Below, piece by piece: positions 21,627 through 30,674 of a stretch of DNA of 64,000 nucleotides. The stretch spans positions 124,001-188,000 of the forward strand of contig NZ_PYJQ01000011.1 in the NCBI RefSeq assembly GCF_003024605.1. Reading direction: 5' to 3'. The stretch's first letter is position 1; the number at the start of each line of letters is the position of its first letter. The DNA is from Rhizobium sp. JAB6. Its GTDB lineage: Bacteria; Pseudomonadota; Alphaproteobacteria; Rhizobiales; Rhizobiaceae. Under the pieces are notes generated by a model, which saw nothing but the letters and a program-made list of their open reading frames with translations, searched no databases and was not told the DNA's origin. The translations under genes were made by a program, and so were the position numbers.

Positions 21627-21917
21627 TTAAACTCGGGCAGTCCAGGTCACATCGAGCTCTTCGCGGAAGGCGAAGCGCTTGAGGTGATCGGCGACGACGT
21701 TCTGCATGCGTTCGAGATCTTCGGGCTTCTCGACCGTCAGCGCCATGACGAGGGTGCCCGGCTCAGCTGCAAGATCGAGGAAGTTTTCCGCGCTGAACGG
21801 CACCTTGCCGGCGGTGGCGTCGAATTCCACGCTGAAGCGATGGCTCCAGTGCTTGCAGAGCTGCTGGAGATAGCGGCTGGCATGCTCGGTTTTGACATTG
21901 GAAACGGATGTCGCCAT
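21627..21917 (-). CDS. DUF2218-family small protein
   Basis: The 96-residue protein matches the DUF2218 pattern: TEHASRYLQQLCKHWSH near the start, FDATAGKVPF, and VADHLKRFAFREEL at the end. The function is not established. The ATG at 21917 has GGAG seven bases upstream. It is followed by the nitroreductase gene and may be co-transcribed with it. It is divergent from the glutathionyl-hydroquinone reductase gene. Conserved histidines (residues about 12, 24 and 27) could bind a metal, which is inference. Confidence 0.82.
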   Translation of the reverse strand: MATSVSNVKTEHASRYLQQLCKHWSHRFSVEFDATAGKVPFSAENFLDLAAEPGTLVMALTVEKPEDLERMQNVVADHLKRFAFREELDVTWTARV

Positions 21918-22057
21918 GGAATTATCTCCGACAATCTTGATCGCAAAACGCATCATTTCCATACATAGAGCCATCCGCATTCGCCAGGTAGACAGTCTGT
22001 TTCAAGTTTGCGTTATTCCGGTGAAATTCTGTTCCGCTATGCTTCACGCCTCTAGGA

Positions 22058-23035
22058 ATGCCTACGAATGGAGACAGGACCTTGCTGGTAAACGGGAAAT
22101 GGGCAGAAGATTGGCAGCCGGTTCAGGCCAAGGATGAGAAGGGCGGCTTCGTTCGCCAGGTTTCAAGCTTCCGCAACTGGGTAACGCCGGATGGCCGGCC
22201 GGGGCCGACGGGCGAGGGCGGTTTTGCGGCTGAGGCCGGGCGCTATCATCTTTATGTCGCACTGATCTGCCCCTGGGCGTCGCGCACCCTGATCGGCCGC
22301 AAGCTGAAGGGCCTGGAAGACGCGATTTCCGTTTCCATCGTCGAACCTGTATTGTCCAGGCAGGGCTGGCGGTTTGGCGACTATCCCGGTGCGACGAACG
22401 ATCCGATAAACGGCGCCACCTATATGCATGAGATCTATACGCAGGCCGATCCCGCCTTTACCGGTCGCGCCACGGTCCCGGTCCTTTGGGACAAGCGGAA
22501 GGGTACCATCGTCAACAACGAGTCCTCGGATATCCTGCGGATGCTGAATGACGGCTTTGGCGGTTTTGCCAGCAACGACGTCGATCTCTATCCGGCCGGC
22601 AAGCGGCAAGAGATCGAAGCCTTCAATGCCCGGATCTATCCGGCGCTCAACAATGGCGTCTATCGTGCCGGCTTTGCCACGACCCAGATCGCCTACGAGG
22701 AGGCCTTCAACGAGGTCTTCGATTGCCTCGATCGCATTGAAACCGAGCTGGAGGGCAGGGACTTTCTCTTTGCCGCCTCTCCCACGGAGAGCGACATCAG
22801 GCTGTTCGTCACCCTCGTCCGTTTCGATGTCGCCTATCACGGCCTCTTCAAATGCAATCTCCGCCGGGTGTCCGACTATGCCAACCTCCAATCCTTCTGC
22901 CGCCGCACGCTCGATTGGCCTGGCGTCGCTGAGACCGTGAATTTCGATCACATCAAGCGCGGCTACTACTCGATTAAAACGATCAATCCCACAGGTATCG
23001 TGCCTCTCGGACCGGCGCTTGACGAGCTGTTCTGA
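22058..23035 (+). CDS. Glutathionyl-hydroquinone reductase (Xi-class glutathione transferase)
   Basis: This YqjG/ECM4-type enzyme reduces glutathionyl-hydroquinones to hydroquinones with glutathione. The 325-residue protein has the catalytic CPWASR with cysteine 71 and the thioredoxin-fold segment ATVPVLWDKRKGTIVNNES. A C-terminal helical domain of the family follows. The ATG at 22058 is used; a TTG at 22082 with GGAG eight bases upstream would give a protein eight residues shorter that starts LLVNGKW. It is a stand-alone gene divergent from DUF2218. Confidence 0.9.
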   Translation: MPTNGDRTLLVNGKWAEDWQPVQAKDEKGGFVRQVSSFRNWVTPDGRPGPTGEGGFAAEAGRYHLYVALICPWASRTLIGRKLKGLEDAISVSIVEPVLSRQGWRFGDYPGATNDPINGATYMHEIYTQADPAFTGRATVPVLWDKRKGTIVNNESSDILRMLNDGFGGFASNDVDLYPAGKRQEIEAFNARIYPALNNGVYRAGFATTQIAYEEAFNEVFDCLDRIETELEGRDFLFAASPTESDIRLFVTLVRFDVAYHGLFKCNLRRVSDYANLQSFCRRTLDWPGVAETVNFDHIKRGYYSIKTINPTGIVPLGPALDELF

Positions 23036-23110
23036 TACTCGACCGCCTTCAAAAACCGGTCTAAGGTCCGCCTCGCTTGATAGAGCGGGCGATGGATGAG
23101 GGAGGACGCC

Positions 23111-24529
23111 ATGAATTGGGAGGAGTTCCGGCAGTGGTCGGAGAAGGCGGCGCATTGGGGCGCGGATTATCGCGCGTCGCTTCGCGATAGGCCGGTACGG
23201 GCAAAGGTGGCTCCGGGCGAGATCGCCGCGCATATTGCCGATTCCCCGCCGGAATCGGGAGAAGCCATGGAGGATATCTTCACTGATTTTGAGGATATCC
23301 TGGTACCAGGTATGACGCATTGGCAGCATCCGCGCTTCTTCGCCTACTTTCCCGCCAATGCTGCCCCCGTCTCGGTGGTTGCCGAATATCTGGTCAGCGC
23401 CATCGCCGCCCAATGTATGCTTTGGCAGACATCGCCTTCCGCGACCGAGTTGGAGACGAAGGTGGTCGACTGGCTGCGCCAGGCCCTCGGCCTTCCGGAG
23501 ACCTTCACCGGCGTCATTCAGGATTCCGCCTCCACCGCGACCCTTGCGGCAGTGCTGGTGATGCGCGAAAGAGCTCTGGACTGGCAGGGCAACAAAAGCG
23601 GGCTTGCTGCCAATAAGGCAGTGCGCATCTATTCGACCGATCAGGTCCACACCTCGATCGACCGCGCCATCTGGATAGCGGGCGTCGGCGAGAAAAATCT
23701 GGTGCGCATTCCCTCTGGCGGTCCCAACAAGGCCATGGACTCGAAGGCGCTTGCCGCGGCCATAGAGCGCGACCGCGCGGCCGGGCTTTTGCCCGCCGGT
23801 GTCATTGCCTGCGTCGGCGGTACCAGCGTCGGCGCCTGCGACGATATCGCGGCCATTGTCGAAATGGCCCATGAACATGGGCTCTACGTGCATGTCGATG
23901 CCGCCTGGGCGGGCTCGGCGATGATCTGCCCGGAATTCCGCGTGCTTTGGCAAGGTGTCGAGCGAGCCGATTCCATCGTCTTCAATCCGCATAAATGGCT
24001 CGGCGCGCAGTTCGATTGCTCCGTCCAGTTCGTTCGCGAGCCGGAGACGCTGGTGCGCACGCTGGCGATCCAGCCGGAATATCTGCGCACCCATGGCCAT
24101 GACGGCATCATCAATTATTCGGAATGGTCGGTGCCGCTCGGACGCCGCTTCCGCGCGCTGAAGCTCTGGTTCCTCTTGCGCTATCACGGCCTGGAAGGGT
24201 TGCGCACGATGATCCGCAATCATGTTTCCTGGTCGCAGAATCTGGCGAAGCGCCTCGCCGCAGAGCCGGATTTCGAAATCGTCACCGAGCCATTCCTGTC
24301 GCTGTTTTCCTTCGACCACAAGGCGCCTGAGGGCGTCGATCAGGAAAGCCATACCCAGCGGCTGCTCAATGCCATTAACAACGATGGCCGCATCTATTTA
24401 ACGCAGACTCGCGTCGGCGGTCGGTTGGTCATCCGCTTTCAGGCCGGCCAGTTCGAGGCGACGGCCGATGATATCCACACCGCTTTCGATGTCATCATGG
24501 AAATCGCACGATCGTTGTCACAGGGTTAG
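23111..24529 (+). CDS. PLP-dependent group II (aromatic-L-amino-acid type) decarboxylase
   Basis: The 472-residue protein has the group II decarboxylase fold. The PLP lysine is predicted at 295 in NPHKWLG. The cofactor ring is stacked by the histidine in DQVHTS (180), and aspartate 263 lies in HVDAAWAG. The N-terminal THWQHPRFFAYFPAN motif is typical of aromatic amino acid and tyrosine decarboxylases. GGAGG sits five bases before the chosen ATG. The substrate (tryptophan, phenylalanine, tyrosine or DOPA) cannot be read from the sequence. No transporter is adjacent. Confidence 0.88.
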   Translation: MNWEEFRQWSEKAAHWGADYRASLRDRPVRAKVAPGEIAAHIADSPPESGEAMEDIFTDFEDILVPGMTHWQHPRFFAYFPANAAPVSVVAEYLVSAIAAQCMLWQTSPSATELETKVVDWLRQALGLPETFTGVIQDSASTATLAAVLVMRERALDWQGNKSGLAANKAVRIYSTDQVHTSIDRAIWIAGVGEKNLVRIPSGGPNKAMDSKALAAAIERDRAAGLLPAGVIACVGGTSVGACDDIAAIVEMAHEHGLYVHVDAAWAGSAMICPEFRVLWQGVERADSIVFNPHKWLGAQFDCSVQFVREPETLVRTLAIQPEYLRTHGHDGIINYSEWSVPLGRRFRALKLWFLLRYHGLEGLRTMIRNHVSWSQNLAKRLAAEPDFEIVTEPFLSLFSFDHKAPEGVDQESHTQRLLNAINNDGRIYLTQTRVGGRLVIRFQAGQFEATADDIHTAFDVIMEIARSLSQG

Positions 24530-24676
24530 AAAGCTGTTTTTACGGCACGGAGGGCCGAGCCCTAAAGGCTCAGCAAAATCGAATAGTGACACTGGTGAAT
24601 AACTCGTTCATATGTGGACCCAGCAATTTTGTCGCAAAGGCAATCTCCTCTTTGAAAATGCAGGGAAGGAAAATCC

Positions 24677-25519
24677 ATGAAACTGTTGCGTGTTGGCGAA
24701 GCCGGCAAGGAAAAGCCGGCGCTTCTCGATAGCGACGGCAAGATCCGCGATCTCTCGGCCCGTGTCGCTGATATCGGCGGCGAGACCATTTCACCCGCGG
24801 GTCTGGCAAAGATCGCGGCTCTCGATCCCAAGAGCCTGCCCGAGCTGGCGGAAGGCCGCCTCGGCGCCTGCGTTGCCGGCACCGGCAAGTTCATCTGCAT
24901 CGGCTTGAACTTCTCCGATCACGCTGCCGAAACCGGCGCCACCGTGCCCCCGGAGCCGATCATCTTCATGAAGGCAAGCTCGGCCATCGTCGGCCCGAAC
25001 GACAATGTGCTGATCCCGCGTGGCTCTGAAAAGACCGATTGGGAAGTCGAGCTCGGCGTCGTCATCGGCAAGACGGCGAAATATGTCAGCGAAGCCGACG
25101 CTCTCGACTATGTCGCCGGTTACTGCGTCTCCCACGACGTTTCCGAGCGCGCCTTCCAGACCGAGCGCTCGGGACAATGGACCAAGGGCAAGTCCTGCGA
25201 CACCTTCGGCCCGATCGGCCCCTGGCTCGTCACCAAGGAGGAGATCGCCGATCCGCAGAATCTCGGCATGTGGCTCAAGGTCAACGGCAAGATGATGCAG
25301 AACGGCTCGACCAGGACCATGGTCTATGGCGTTGCCTATCTCGTCTCCTATCTCAGCCAGTTCATGTCGCTGCACCCGGGCGATGTCATCTCCACCGGCA
25401 CGCCTCCGGGCGTCGGCATGGGCCTGAAGCCGCCGCAGTACCTGAAGCCGGGCGACGTCGTCGAGCTGGGCATAGAAGGCCTGGGCACGCAGCGCCAGAC
25501 CTTCCTGGCCGACGCGTAA
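24677..25519 (+). CDS. Fumarylacetoacetate hydrolase (FAH)-family protein
   Basis: The 280-residue protein has the FAH fold. An N-terminal cap (about 1-70) is followed by a catalytic domain with CIGLNFSDHAAETG, FMKASSAIVGP, and the metal-ligand segment DWEVELGVVIG. GDVISTGTPPGVGMG closes the active site. Members hydrolyse or hydrate 2-keto acids such as acylpyruvates, 2-hydroxyhepta-dienedioate or ureidoglycolate-like substrates. The ATG has GGGAAGGA upstream. It stands alone and ends in a clear terminator. The exact substrate is unknown. Confidence 0.88.
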   Translation: MKLLRVGEAGKEKPALLDSDGKIRDLSARVADIGGETISPAGLAKIAALDPKSLPELAEGRLGACVAGTGKFICIGLNFSDHAAETGATVPPEPIIFMKASSAIVGPNDNVLIPRGSEKTDWEVELGVVIGKTAKYVSEADALDYVAGYCVSHDVSERAFQTERSGQWTKGKSCDTFGPIGPWLVTKEEIADPQNLGMWLKVNGKMMQNGSTRTMVYGVAYLVSYLSQFMSLHPGDVISTGTPPGVGMGLKPPQYLKPGDVVELGIEGLGTQRQTFLADA

Positions 25520-25565
25520 GGCGTGCGAATCTCAGGAACTTTAACTTTCTGAGATCATTGTTGAT

Positions 25566-25594
25566 GCCGGGGAAGCGATTCTCCGGCGTTTTTT
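25566..25594 (+). terminator. Rho-independent terminator after the FAH gene
   Basis: A nine-pair stem (GCCGGGGAA with TTCTCCGGC, one G-T pair) with a GCGA loop is followed by a run of six Ts at 25589-25594. Confidence 0.88.
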
Positions 25595-25812
25595 ATCGAT
25601 AAGAACCAATTGTAGTTATGTTGCTCTGCAGCAGAAACTGCTAGGTTGGATTAAGGAAGGATGAGGATCGTGCTCGAGGAGCCCTCACTATCCTGCTGCA
25701 CAGCGCGACTGGAGGAGCGCCGCCGTGAAGGCAGCGACACGCAAGACGCGTGCGCTTCAATGATTTAGGTGATTTGCGCGTTCGCTTACCGCATCACGAA
25801 AGGTAAAGCCCC
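25595..25812. other. Upstream region of phaZ, no gene seen
   Basis: This is 218 bases between the FAH terminator and phaZ. The only short plus-strand frame (about 35 codons from an ATG near 25660) has no well-spaced ribosome-binding site. GC-rich inverted segments around 25700-25740 could fold. It presumably carries the phaZ promoter and leader, but I recognise no defined site. Confidence 0.4.
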
Positions 25813-27090
25813 ATGTTTTATCAGTTTTACGAACTCAATCATGCCGCTCTCGCCCCTTTTCGCGCCGCGGCAGACATGATGCGCCTAGCCTATGCCAATC
25901 CTCTTAATCCCCTCTCTCATACCGTATTCGGCCGCACCTTGACGGCAAGCCTCGAGGTTTTCGAGCGCACCACCCGGCGCTATGGCAAGCCGGAATTCGG
26001 CCTTCACCAGACGCAGATCGAGGGCAAGACGGTTTCCGTGCATGAAAAGATCGTCTGGAAAAAGCCTTTCTGCGATCTCATCCATTTCGAGCGCAGCCTG
26101 CCCGCCGGCCACAGCGCCGATCCCCGTATCCTGATCGTCGCGCCGATGTCTGGCCACTATGCCACGCTGCTGCGCGGCACGGTCGAAGCCCTGCTGCCGG
26201 GCGCCGACGTCTACATCACCGACTGGATCGATGCCCGCATGGTGCCGATGACCGAAGGCACCTTCGATCTTGAGGACTATATCGATTACGTCATCGAAAT
26301 GCTGCATCATCTCGGGCCGGACACGCATGTCGTGGCAGTCTGCCAGCCGTCCGTACCGGTTCTGGCCGCCGCCGCCGTCATGGAAGCGGCTGGCGATCGC
26401 CTGGCGCCCTCATCCATGACGCTGATGGGCGGCCCGATCGATACCCGCATCAATCCGACCGCCGTCAACCAGCTCGCCAAGGAAAAGCCGCTGGAATGGT
26501 TCGCCGACAATGTCGTCATGAACGTGCCCTGGCCGCAGCCGGGTTTCATGCGTCCGGTCTATCCGGGCTTCCTGCAGCTGTCCGGCTTCATGTCCATGAA
26601 CCTCGACCGGCATATGATCGCCCATAAGGATTTCTTCGTGCACCTCGTCAAGAACGACGGCGAGCCGGCCGAGAAGCATCGCGATTTCTATGACGAATAT
26701 CTGGCGGTCATGGACCTGACGGCGGAATTCTATCTGCAGACGGTCGACCAGGTCTTCATCAAGCATGCACTGCCCAAGGGCGAACTCATGCATCGCGGCG
26801 AGCGCGTCGATCCCTCTGCCATCCGCAATATCGCGCTTTTGACCGTTGAAGGCGAAAACGACGATATTTCCGGCGTCGGCCAGACGCATGCGGCGCAAAC
26901 CATCTGCACCAACATCCCCGACCATATGCGCATGCATTATCTGCAGCCGGATGTCGGCCACTACGGCGTCTTCAATGGCTCGCGCTTCCGCCGCGAGATC
27001 GCGCCACGCATCCTGGCCTTCACCCGCGAGCACGCCCGCACCGGCCGGCCGGTGGTCAAGCGGGTCATCAAGGGCGGAAAATCCGCCTGA
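25813..27090 (+). CDS. phaZ: Intracellular polyhydroxyalkanoate depolymerase
   Basis: PhaZ degrades stored poly-3-hydroxybutyrate granules. The 425-residue alpha/beta-hydrolase has the lipase-box-like VAVCQPSVP, with cysteine 177 in place of the usual serine. This is known for intracellular depolymerases of the Ralstonia PhaZ1 type. The acid is probably in EGENDDISG and the histidine in DVGHYGVFNG. The N-terminus MFYQFYELNHAAL is typical. There is no signal peptide, fitting a cytoplasmic granule enzyme. It is monocistronic. Confidence 0.94.
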   Translation: MFYQFYELNHAALAPFRAAADMMRLAYANPLNPLSHTVFGRTLTASLEVFERTTRRYGKPEFGLHQTQIEGKTVSVHEKIVWKKPFCDLIHFERSLPAGHSADPRILIVAPMSGHYATLLRGTVEALLPGADVYITDWIDARMVPMTEGTFDLEDYIDYVIEMLHHLGPDTHVVAVCQPSVPVLAAAAVMEAAGDRLAPSSMTLMGGPIDTRINPTAVNQLAKEKPLEWFADNVVMNVPWPQPGFMRPVYPGFLQLSGFMSMNLDRHMIAHKDFFVHLVKNDGEPAEKHRDFYDEYLAVMDLTAEFYLQTVDQVFIKHALPKGELMHRGERVDPSAIRNIALLTVEGENDDISGVGQTHAAQTICTNIPDHMRMHYLQPDVGHYGVFNGSRFRREIAPRILAFTREHARTGRPVVKRVIKGGKSA

Positions 27091-27125
27091 AGTAAGTAAA
27101 ATCAGATAGAGCTGGGTGGAGATCA

Positions 27126-27305
27126 ATGGAAAGCCTGGCGCGCAAACTATTAGCTTTTGTTGAATTATTTCGGAAAATTCAGATAGTTGTCGGATTCAGC
27201 CGGGAGGCACCATTGAAGCCTCACGAAGCGGTTACCATCTCGATTCCAGCGGTACCGCAGAAGATCGGGCCGTTTACCGCGCCGCGCGTCCTTGGAACGC
27301 GCTGA
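27126..27305 (+). CDS. Possible small protein, 59 residues
   Basis: A short frame in the 305-base gap between phaZ and the DUF2852 gene starts at ATG 27126. GGTGGAG lies four bases upstream, a better site than many annotated neighbours have. The predicted peptide begins MESLARKLLAFVELFRKIQI, an amphipathic or hydrophobic helix, and ends in a basic tail PRVLGTR. The first 60 bases are clearly AT-richer than surrounding genes. I recognise no family. It may be an unrecognised small gene or chance. Confidence 0.3.
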   Translation: MESLARKLLAFVELFRKIQIVVGFSREAPLKPHEAVTISIPAVPQKIGPFTAPRVLGTR

Positions 27306-27395
27306 GATGCAGGTAGAGCTTTAAAAACCGCGCAGAAACCTTTCCATCGATCACTGTCGAGCGGGGGGCAATGCGCCGTGCGAGGATACCTGACA

Positions 27396-27836
27396 ATGAA
27401 CCAATCTGCATTGCTTCGCCCGGATTGGACTCCGGCTACTATTGCCCTGATGGTGCTTGGCTTCGTGGTCTTTTGGCCGCTGGGCTTTGCCATGCTCGCT
27501 TATATTCTCTTCGGAGAACGTTTGCGGGAATTCAAACGGGATGTGAATGAAAGGACCGACGGCATGTTTGCTGGCTGCGGACGTTATCGCAATCGTCATC
27601 GCCACTCCTATTCCTCCACCGGCAACGTCGCCTTCGACGACTGGCGCAAGGCCGAGCTTGAGCGCCTGGAAGAGGAACGGCGCAAGCTGGATGAAATGCG
27701 CGCCGAGTTCGACGCCTACGCCCGCGAACTGCGCCGCGCCAAGGATCAGGAAGAGTTCGACCGTTTCATGCGCGAGCGCAACAACGTCAAGCGCGATGGT
27801 AATGGCGGCTCGCCGACCGAATTCCAGACACCGTGA
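27396..27836 (+). CDS. DUF2852-family membrane protein
   Basis: The 146-residue protein matches DUF2852, found in Rhizobiales. One or two hydrophobic helices lie near the N-terminus (about residues 15-40, ALMVLGFVVFWPLGFAMLAY). A cysteine-containing segment MFAGCGRY follows. The C-terminal coiled coil (about 85-130, ELERLEEERRKLDEMRAEF) is rich in charged heptads. The function is unknown. A GTG 18 bases upstream is in frame, but the ATG gives the expected N-terminus. A strong terminator follows. Confidence 0.85.
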   Translation: MNQSALLRPDWTPATIALMVLGFVVFWPLGFAMLAYILFGERLREFKRDVNERTDGMFAGCGRYRNRHRHSYSSTGNVAFDDWRKAELERLEEERRKLDEMRAEFDAYARELRRAKDQEEFDRFMRERNNVKRDGNGGSPTEFQTP

Positions 27837-27857
27837 CGGAAGTTCCGTCACGAGGTC

Positions 27858-27890
27858 AAAACCGGCATCCATCGATGCCGGTTTTTCTTT
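27858..27890 (+). terminator. Rho-independent terminator after the DUF2852 gene
   Basis: A perfect 12-pair stem (AAAACCGGCATC with GATGCCGGTTTT), a CATC loop, then TTTTTCTTT. A near-palindrome CGTGACGGAA-G-TTCCGTCACG lies just before it at 27832-27852, over the stop codon. Confidence 0.9.
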
Positions 27891-27926
27891 GCCAGAAATC
27901 CCCGCGAATCATATAAAACTGCCCTC

Positions 27927-28688
27927 ATGTTTCCGCTGCTCTCCAGATCCCGCAAACTGCCGGCCAAGCTGGCCGCGCCGGAAACGCGTACGCTCGATCT
28001 CGCCGGCCGGCTGATGCCGCTGACGATCCGCCAGCATGAGCGCGCGACCCGCATCACGCTTAGGATCGAGCCCGGCGGCAGGTCGCTGAAGATGACCATT
28101 CCACGTGGGTTGGCGGCACGCGAGGTCAACGCCTTCCTCGACCGGCATCAGGGCTGGCTTTTGACCAAGCTCGCGAAATTCTCCGTCGACGGCAGCCTGC
28201 GCAGCGGCAGCGAAATCCTCTTGCGCGGGGTACGCCATCGCATCGAACATACCGGCACCCTGCGCGGTCTCACCGAAGCCGTCACCGTCGAAGGCATGCC
28301 TGTTCTGCGCGTCAGCGGCCTGCCGGAACATGCCGGCCGCCGCATCGCCACTTTCCTCAAGAAGGAGGCGCGCGCCGATCTCGAACGATATGTGGCGGTG
28401 CATGCCAAGGCCATCCGCGCCACCGTCACCTCGATCACCATGAAGGATACCCGCAGCCGCTGGGGTTCCTGCTCTTCGCAGGGGAACCTGAGTTTCTCCT
28501 GGCGCATCGTCATGGCGCCGCCGCTCGTCATCGATTACCTCGCCGCCCATGAGGTCGCGCATTTGCGGGAAATGAACCATGGCCCACGCTTCTGGGCGCT
28601 CTGCCGCAAGCTCTGCCCCGACATGGACGAGGCCAAGGCTTGGCTGAAGCGCCACGGCAGCCAGCTGCACGCGATCGATTTTGATTGA
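27927..28688 (+). CDS. YgjP-like zinc metallopeptidase (DUF45)
   Basis: The 253-residue protein carries HEVAHLREMNH at 208-218, with metal ligands H208 and H212 and general base E209. It is preceded by the family hallmark RSRWGSCSSQGNLSFSWR (177-194). These place it in the YgjP/DUF45 metal-dependent hydrolases related to WSS1/SprT. There is no signal peptide. The substrate is unknown. It lies between two unrelated transcription units, with its own ATG at 27927. Confidence 0.87.
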   Translation: MFPLLSRSRKLPAKLAAPETRTLDLAGRLMPLTIRQHERATRITLRIEPGGRSLKMTIPRGLAAREVNAFLDRHQGWLLTKLAKFSVDGSLRSGSEILLRGVRHRIEHTGTLRGLTEAVTVEGMPVLRVSGLPEHAGRRIATFLKKEARADLERYVAVHAKAIRATVTSITMKDTRSRWGSCSSQGNLSFSWRIVMAPPLVIDYLAAHEVAHLREMNHGPRFWALCRKLCPDMDEAKAWLKRHGSQLHAIDFD

Positions 28689-28778
28689 TGCGTTCAAACA
28701 CGGTGCGCTGCACTCAAAAATCCCGCCAACCTCGCCTTTAGGCTCGACTCTTTCCAATTTTCATGTCACTCCGCTGCC

Positions 28779-29453
28779 ATGAACCCCGATGTCAAAATTT
28801 GTGGCCTGAAGACGCCGGAAGCGGTGGATCGCGCGCTTGAGCGCGGCGCCACCCATATCGGCTTCATCTTCTTTGAGAAAAGCCCGCGCTATATCGAGCC
28901 GGATCTCGCCGGCCAGTTGGCGGAGCGCGCACGCGGCAAGGCGAAGGTCGTTGCCGTCACGGTCGATCCGACGAATGACGATCTCGACGAGATTATGGCG
29001 CTGGTGAAGCCCGACATGCTGCAGCTCCATGGCAATGAGAGCCCGGAGCGTGTGCTGACCATCAAGGCAGTCCATAACGTGCCGGTCATGAAGGCCATGT
29101 CGGTGCGCGAGGCCGATGACCTGAAGCGGGTGGAATCCTATATCGGCATTGCCGACCGTTTCCTCTTCGATGCCAAGCCGCCGGCCGGCTCTGTGCTGCC
29201 GGGCGGAAACGGCGTATCCTTCGATTGGAGCCTGATGAGCTGGCTCGACGATCGGGTGGATTACATGCTGTCCGGCGGCGTCAACAAGGACAATGTCGCC
29301 GAGGCGCTGGCTTCCACCAGGGCCAGCGGCATCGATCTTTCCTCCGCGCTGGAAAGCGCGCCGGGCGTGAAGGATCTCGGCAAGATCGACCAGTTTTTCG
29401 ACGCTTTTGCAGAAGCATGCCTGCCGGAACCGGCAGCAGGGAGTAGAAAGTGA
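28779..29453 (+). CDS. trpF: Phosphoribosylanthranilate isomerase
   Basis: TrpF isomerises phosphoribosylanthranilate to CdRP in tryptophan synthesis. The 224-residue barrel starts with the catalytic cysteine segment [11 protein letters not shown]. It has the aspartate of [17 protein letters not shown], and phosphate-binding [11 protein letters not shown] and [10 protein letters not shown] near the end. The ATG lacks a clear ribosome-binding site. Its stop overlaps the trpB GTG (GTGA). It heads trpF-trpB-trpA-accD-folC, a common rhizobial arrangement. The other trp genes are not in the window. Confidence 0.96.
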   Translation: MNPDVKICGLKTPEAVDRALERGATHIGFIFFEKSPRYIEPDLAGQLAERARGKAKVVAVTVDPTNDDLDEIMALVKPDMLQLHGNESPERVLTIKAVHNVPVMKAMSVREADDLKRVESYIGIADRFLFDAKPPAGSVLPGGNGVSFDWSLMSWLDDRVDYMLSGGVNKDNVAEALASTRASGIDLSSALESAPGVKDLGKIDQFFDAFAEACLPEPAAGSRK

Positions 29454-30664
29454 ACCAGACGCCCAAACCCAATTCCTTCCGCTCCGGCCCCGATGAGGAC
29501 GGCCGTTTCGGCATTTATGGCGGCCGTTTCGTAGCCGAAACGCTGATGCCGCTGATCCTGGATCTGCAGGAGGAATGGAACAAGGCGAAGGATGATCCGG
29601 CCTTCCAGGCGGAGCTGAAGGCTCTCGGCACCCATTATATCGGCCGCCCGAGCCCCCTTTATTTTGCCGAGCGCCTGACGGCTGAACTTGGCGGCGCGAA
29701 GATCTATTTCAAGCGCGAAGAGCTGAACCACACGGGCTCGCACAAGATCAACAACTGCATCGGTCAGATCCTGCTCGCCAAGCGCATGGGCAAGACCCGC
29801 ATCATCGCCGAAACCGGCGCCGGCCAGCATGGCGTGGCATCGGCGACCGTTGCCGCCCGCTTCGGCCTGCCTTGCGTCGTCTACATGGGCGCAACCGATG
29901 TCGAGCGCCAGGCGCCGAATGTCTTCCGCATGAAGCTCTTGGGCGCCGAAGTCATTCCGGTAACGGCCGGCAGCGGCACGCTGAAGGATGCCATGAACGA
30001 AGCGCTGCGCGACTGGGTCACCAATGTCGAAGACACCTACTACCTTATCGGCACGGCTGCCGGTCCGCATCCCTATCCGGAAATGGTCCGCGATTTCCAG
30101 GCCGTAATCGGCACCGAAGCCCGGGCGCAGATCCTGGAGGCCGAAGGCCGCCTGCCCGATCTCGTGGTTGCGGCGGTCGGCGGTGGCTCGAATGCCATCG
30201 GCATCTTCCATCCCTTCCTCGATGACGAGGGCGTCAAGATCGTCGGCGTCGAAGCCGGCGGCAAGGGCTTGCAGGGTGACGAGCATTGCGCCTCGATCAC
30301 CGCCGGTTCGCCCGGCGTGCTGCATGGCAACCGCACCTATCTGCTTCAGGACGGCGATGGCCAGATCAAGGAAGGCCATTCCATCTCGGCCGGTCTTGAT
30401 TATCCCGGCATCGGCCCGGAGCATTCCTGGCTGAACGATATCGGCCGCGCCGAATATGTGCCGATCATGGACCATGAGGCGCTGGAAGCCTTCCAGATGC
30501 TGACGCGTCTCGAAGGCATCATTCCGGCGCTCGAGCCGAGCCATGCGCTTGCCGAAGTGATCAAGCGCGCCCCGAAGATGGGCAAGGACGAGATCATCCT
30601 GATGAACCTCTCCGGCCGCGGCGACAAGGACATCTTCACCGTCGGCAAGATTCTGGGAATGTGA
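29450..30664 (+). CDS. trpB: Tryptophan synthase beta subunit
   Basis: TrpB condenses indole and serine to tryptophan using PLP. The 404-residue protein has the Schiff-base lysine at 99 in HTGSHKINN, the active-site glutamate in AETGAGQHG, and the phosphate-binding GGGSNAIG. It starts at GTG 29450, overlapping the trpF stop, with GGAG five to six bases upstream. trpA follows ten bases later. Confidence 0.97.
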   Translation: MNQTPKPNSFRSGPDEDGRFGIYGGRFVAETLMPLILDLQEEWNKAKDDPAFQAELKALGTHYIGRPSPLYFAERLTAELGGAKIYFKREELNHTGSHKINNCIGQILLAKRMGKTRIIAETGAGQHGVASATVAARFGLPCVVYMGATDVERQAPNVFRMKLLGAEVIPVTAGSGTLKDAMNEALRDWVTNVEDTYYLIGTAAGPHPYPEMVRDFQAVIGTEARAQILEAEGRLPDLVVAAVGGGSNAIGIFHPFLDDEGVKIVGVEAGGKGLQGDEHCASITAGSPGVLHGNRTYLLQDGDGQIKEGHSISAGLDYPGIGPEHSWLNDIGRAEYVPIMDHEALEAFQMLTRLEGIIPALEPSHALAEVIKRAPKMGKDEIILMNLSGRGDKDIFTVGKILGM

Positions 30665-30674
30665 GTTAGACGCC

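Noticed and set aside
22163-24352. 729-codon open frame on the minus strand across two plus-strand genes
   Set aside because: It spans a real intergenic gap and two well-recognised genes, and its translation is low-complexity with no known motif.
25660-25767. 35-codon frame upstream of phaZ
   Set aside because: The purine-rich stretch abuts the start codon with no spacer, and the peptide shows no recognisable feature.
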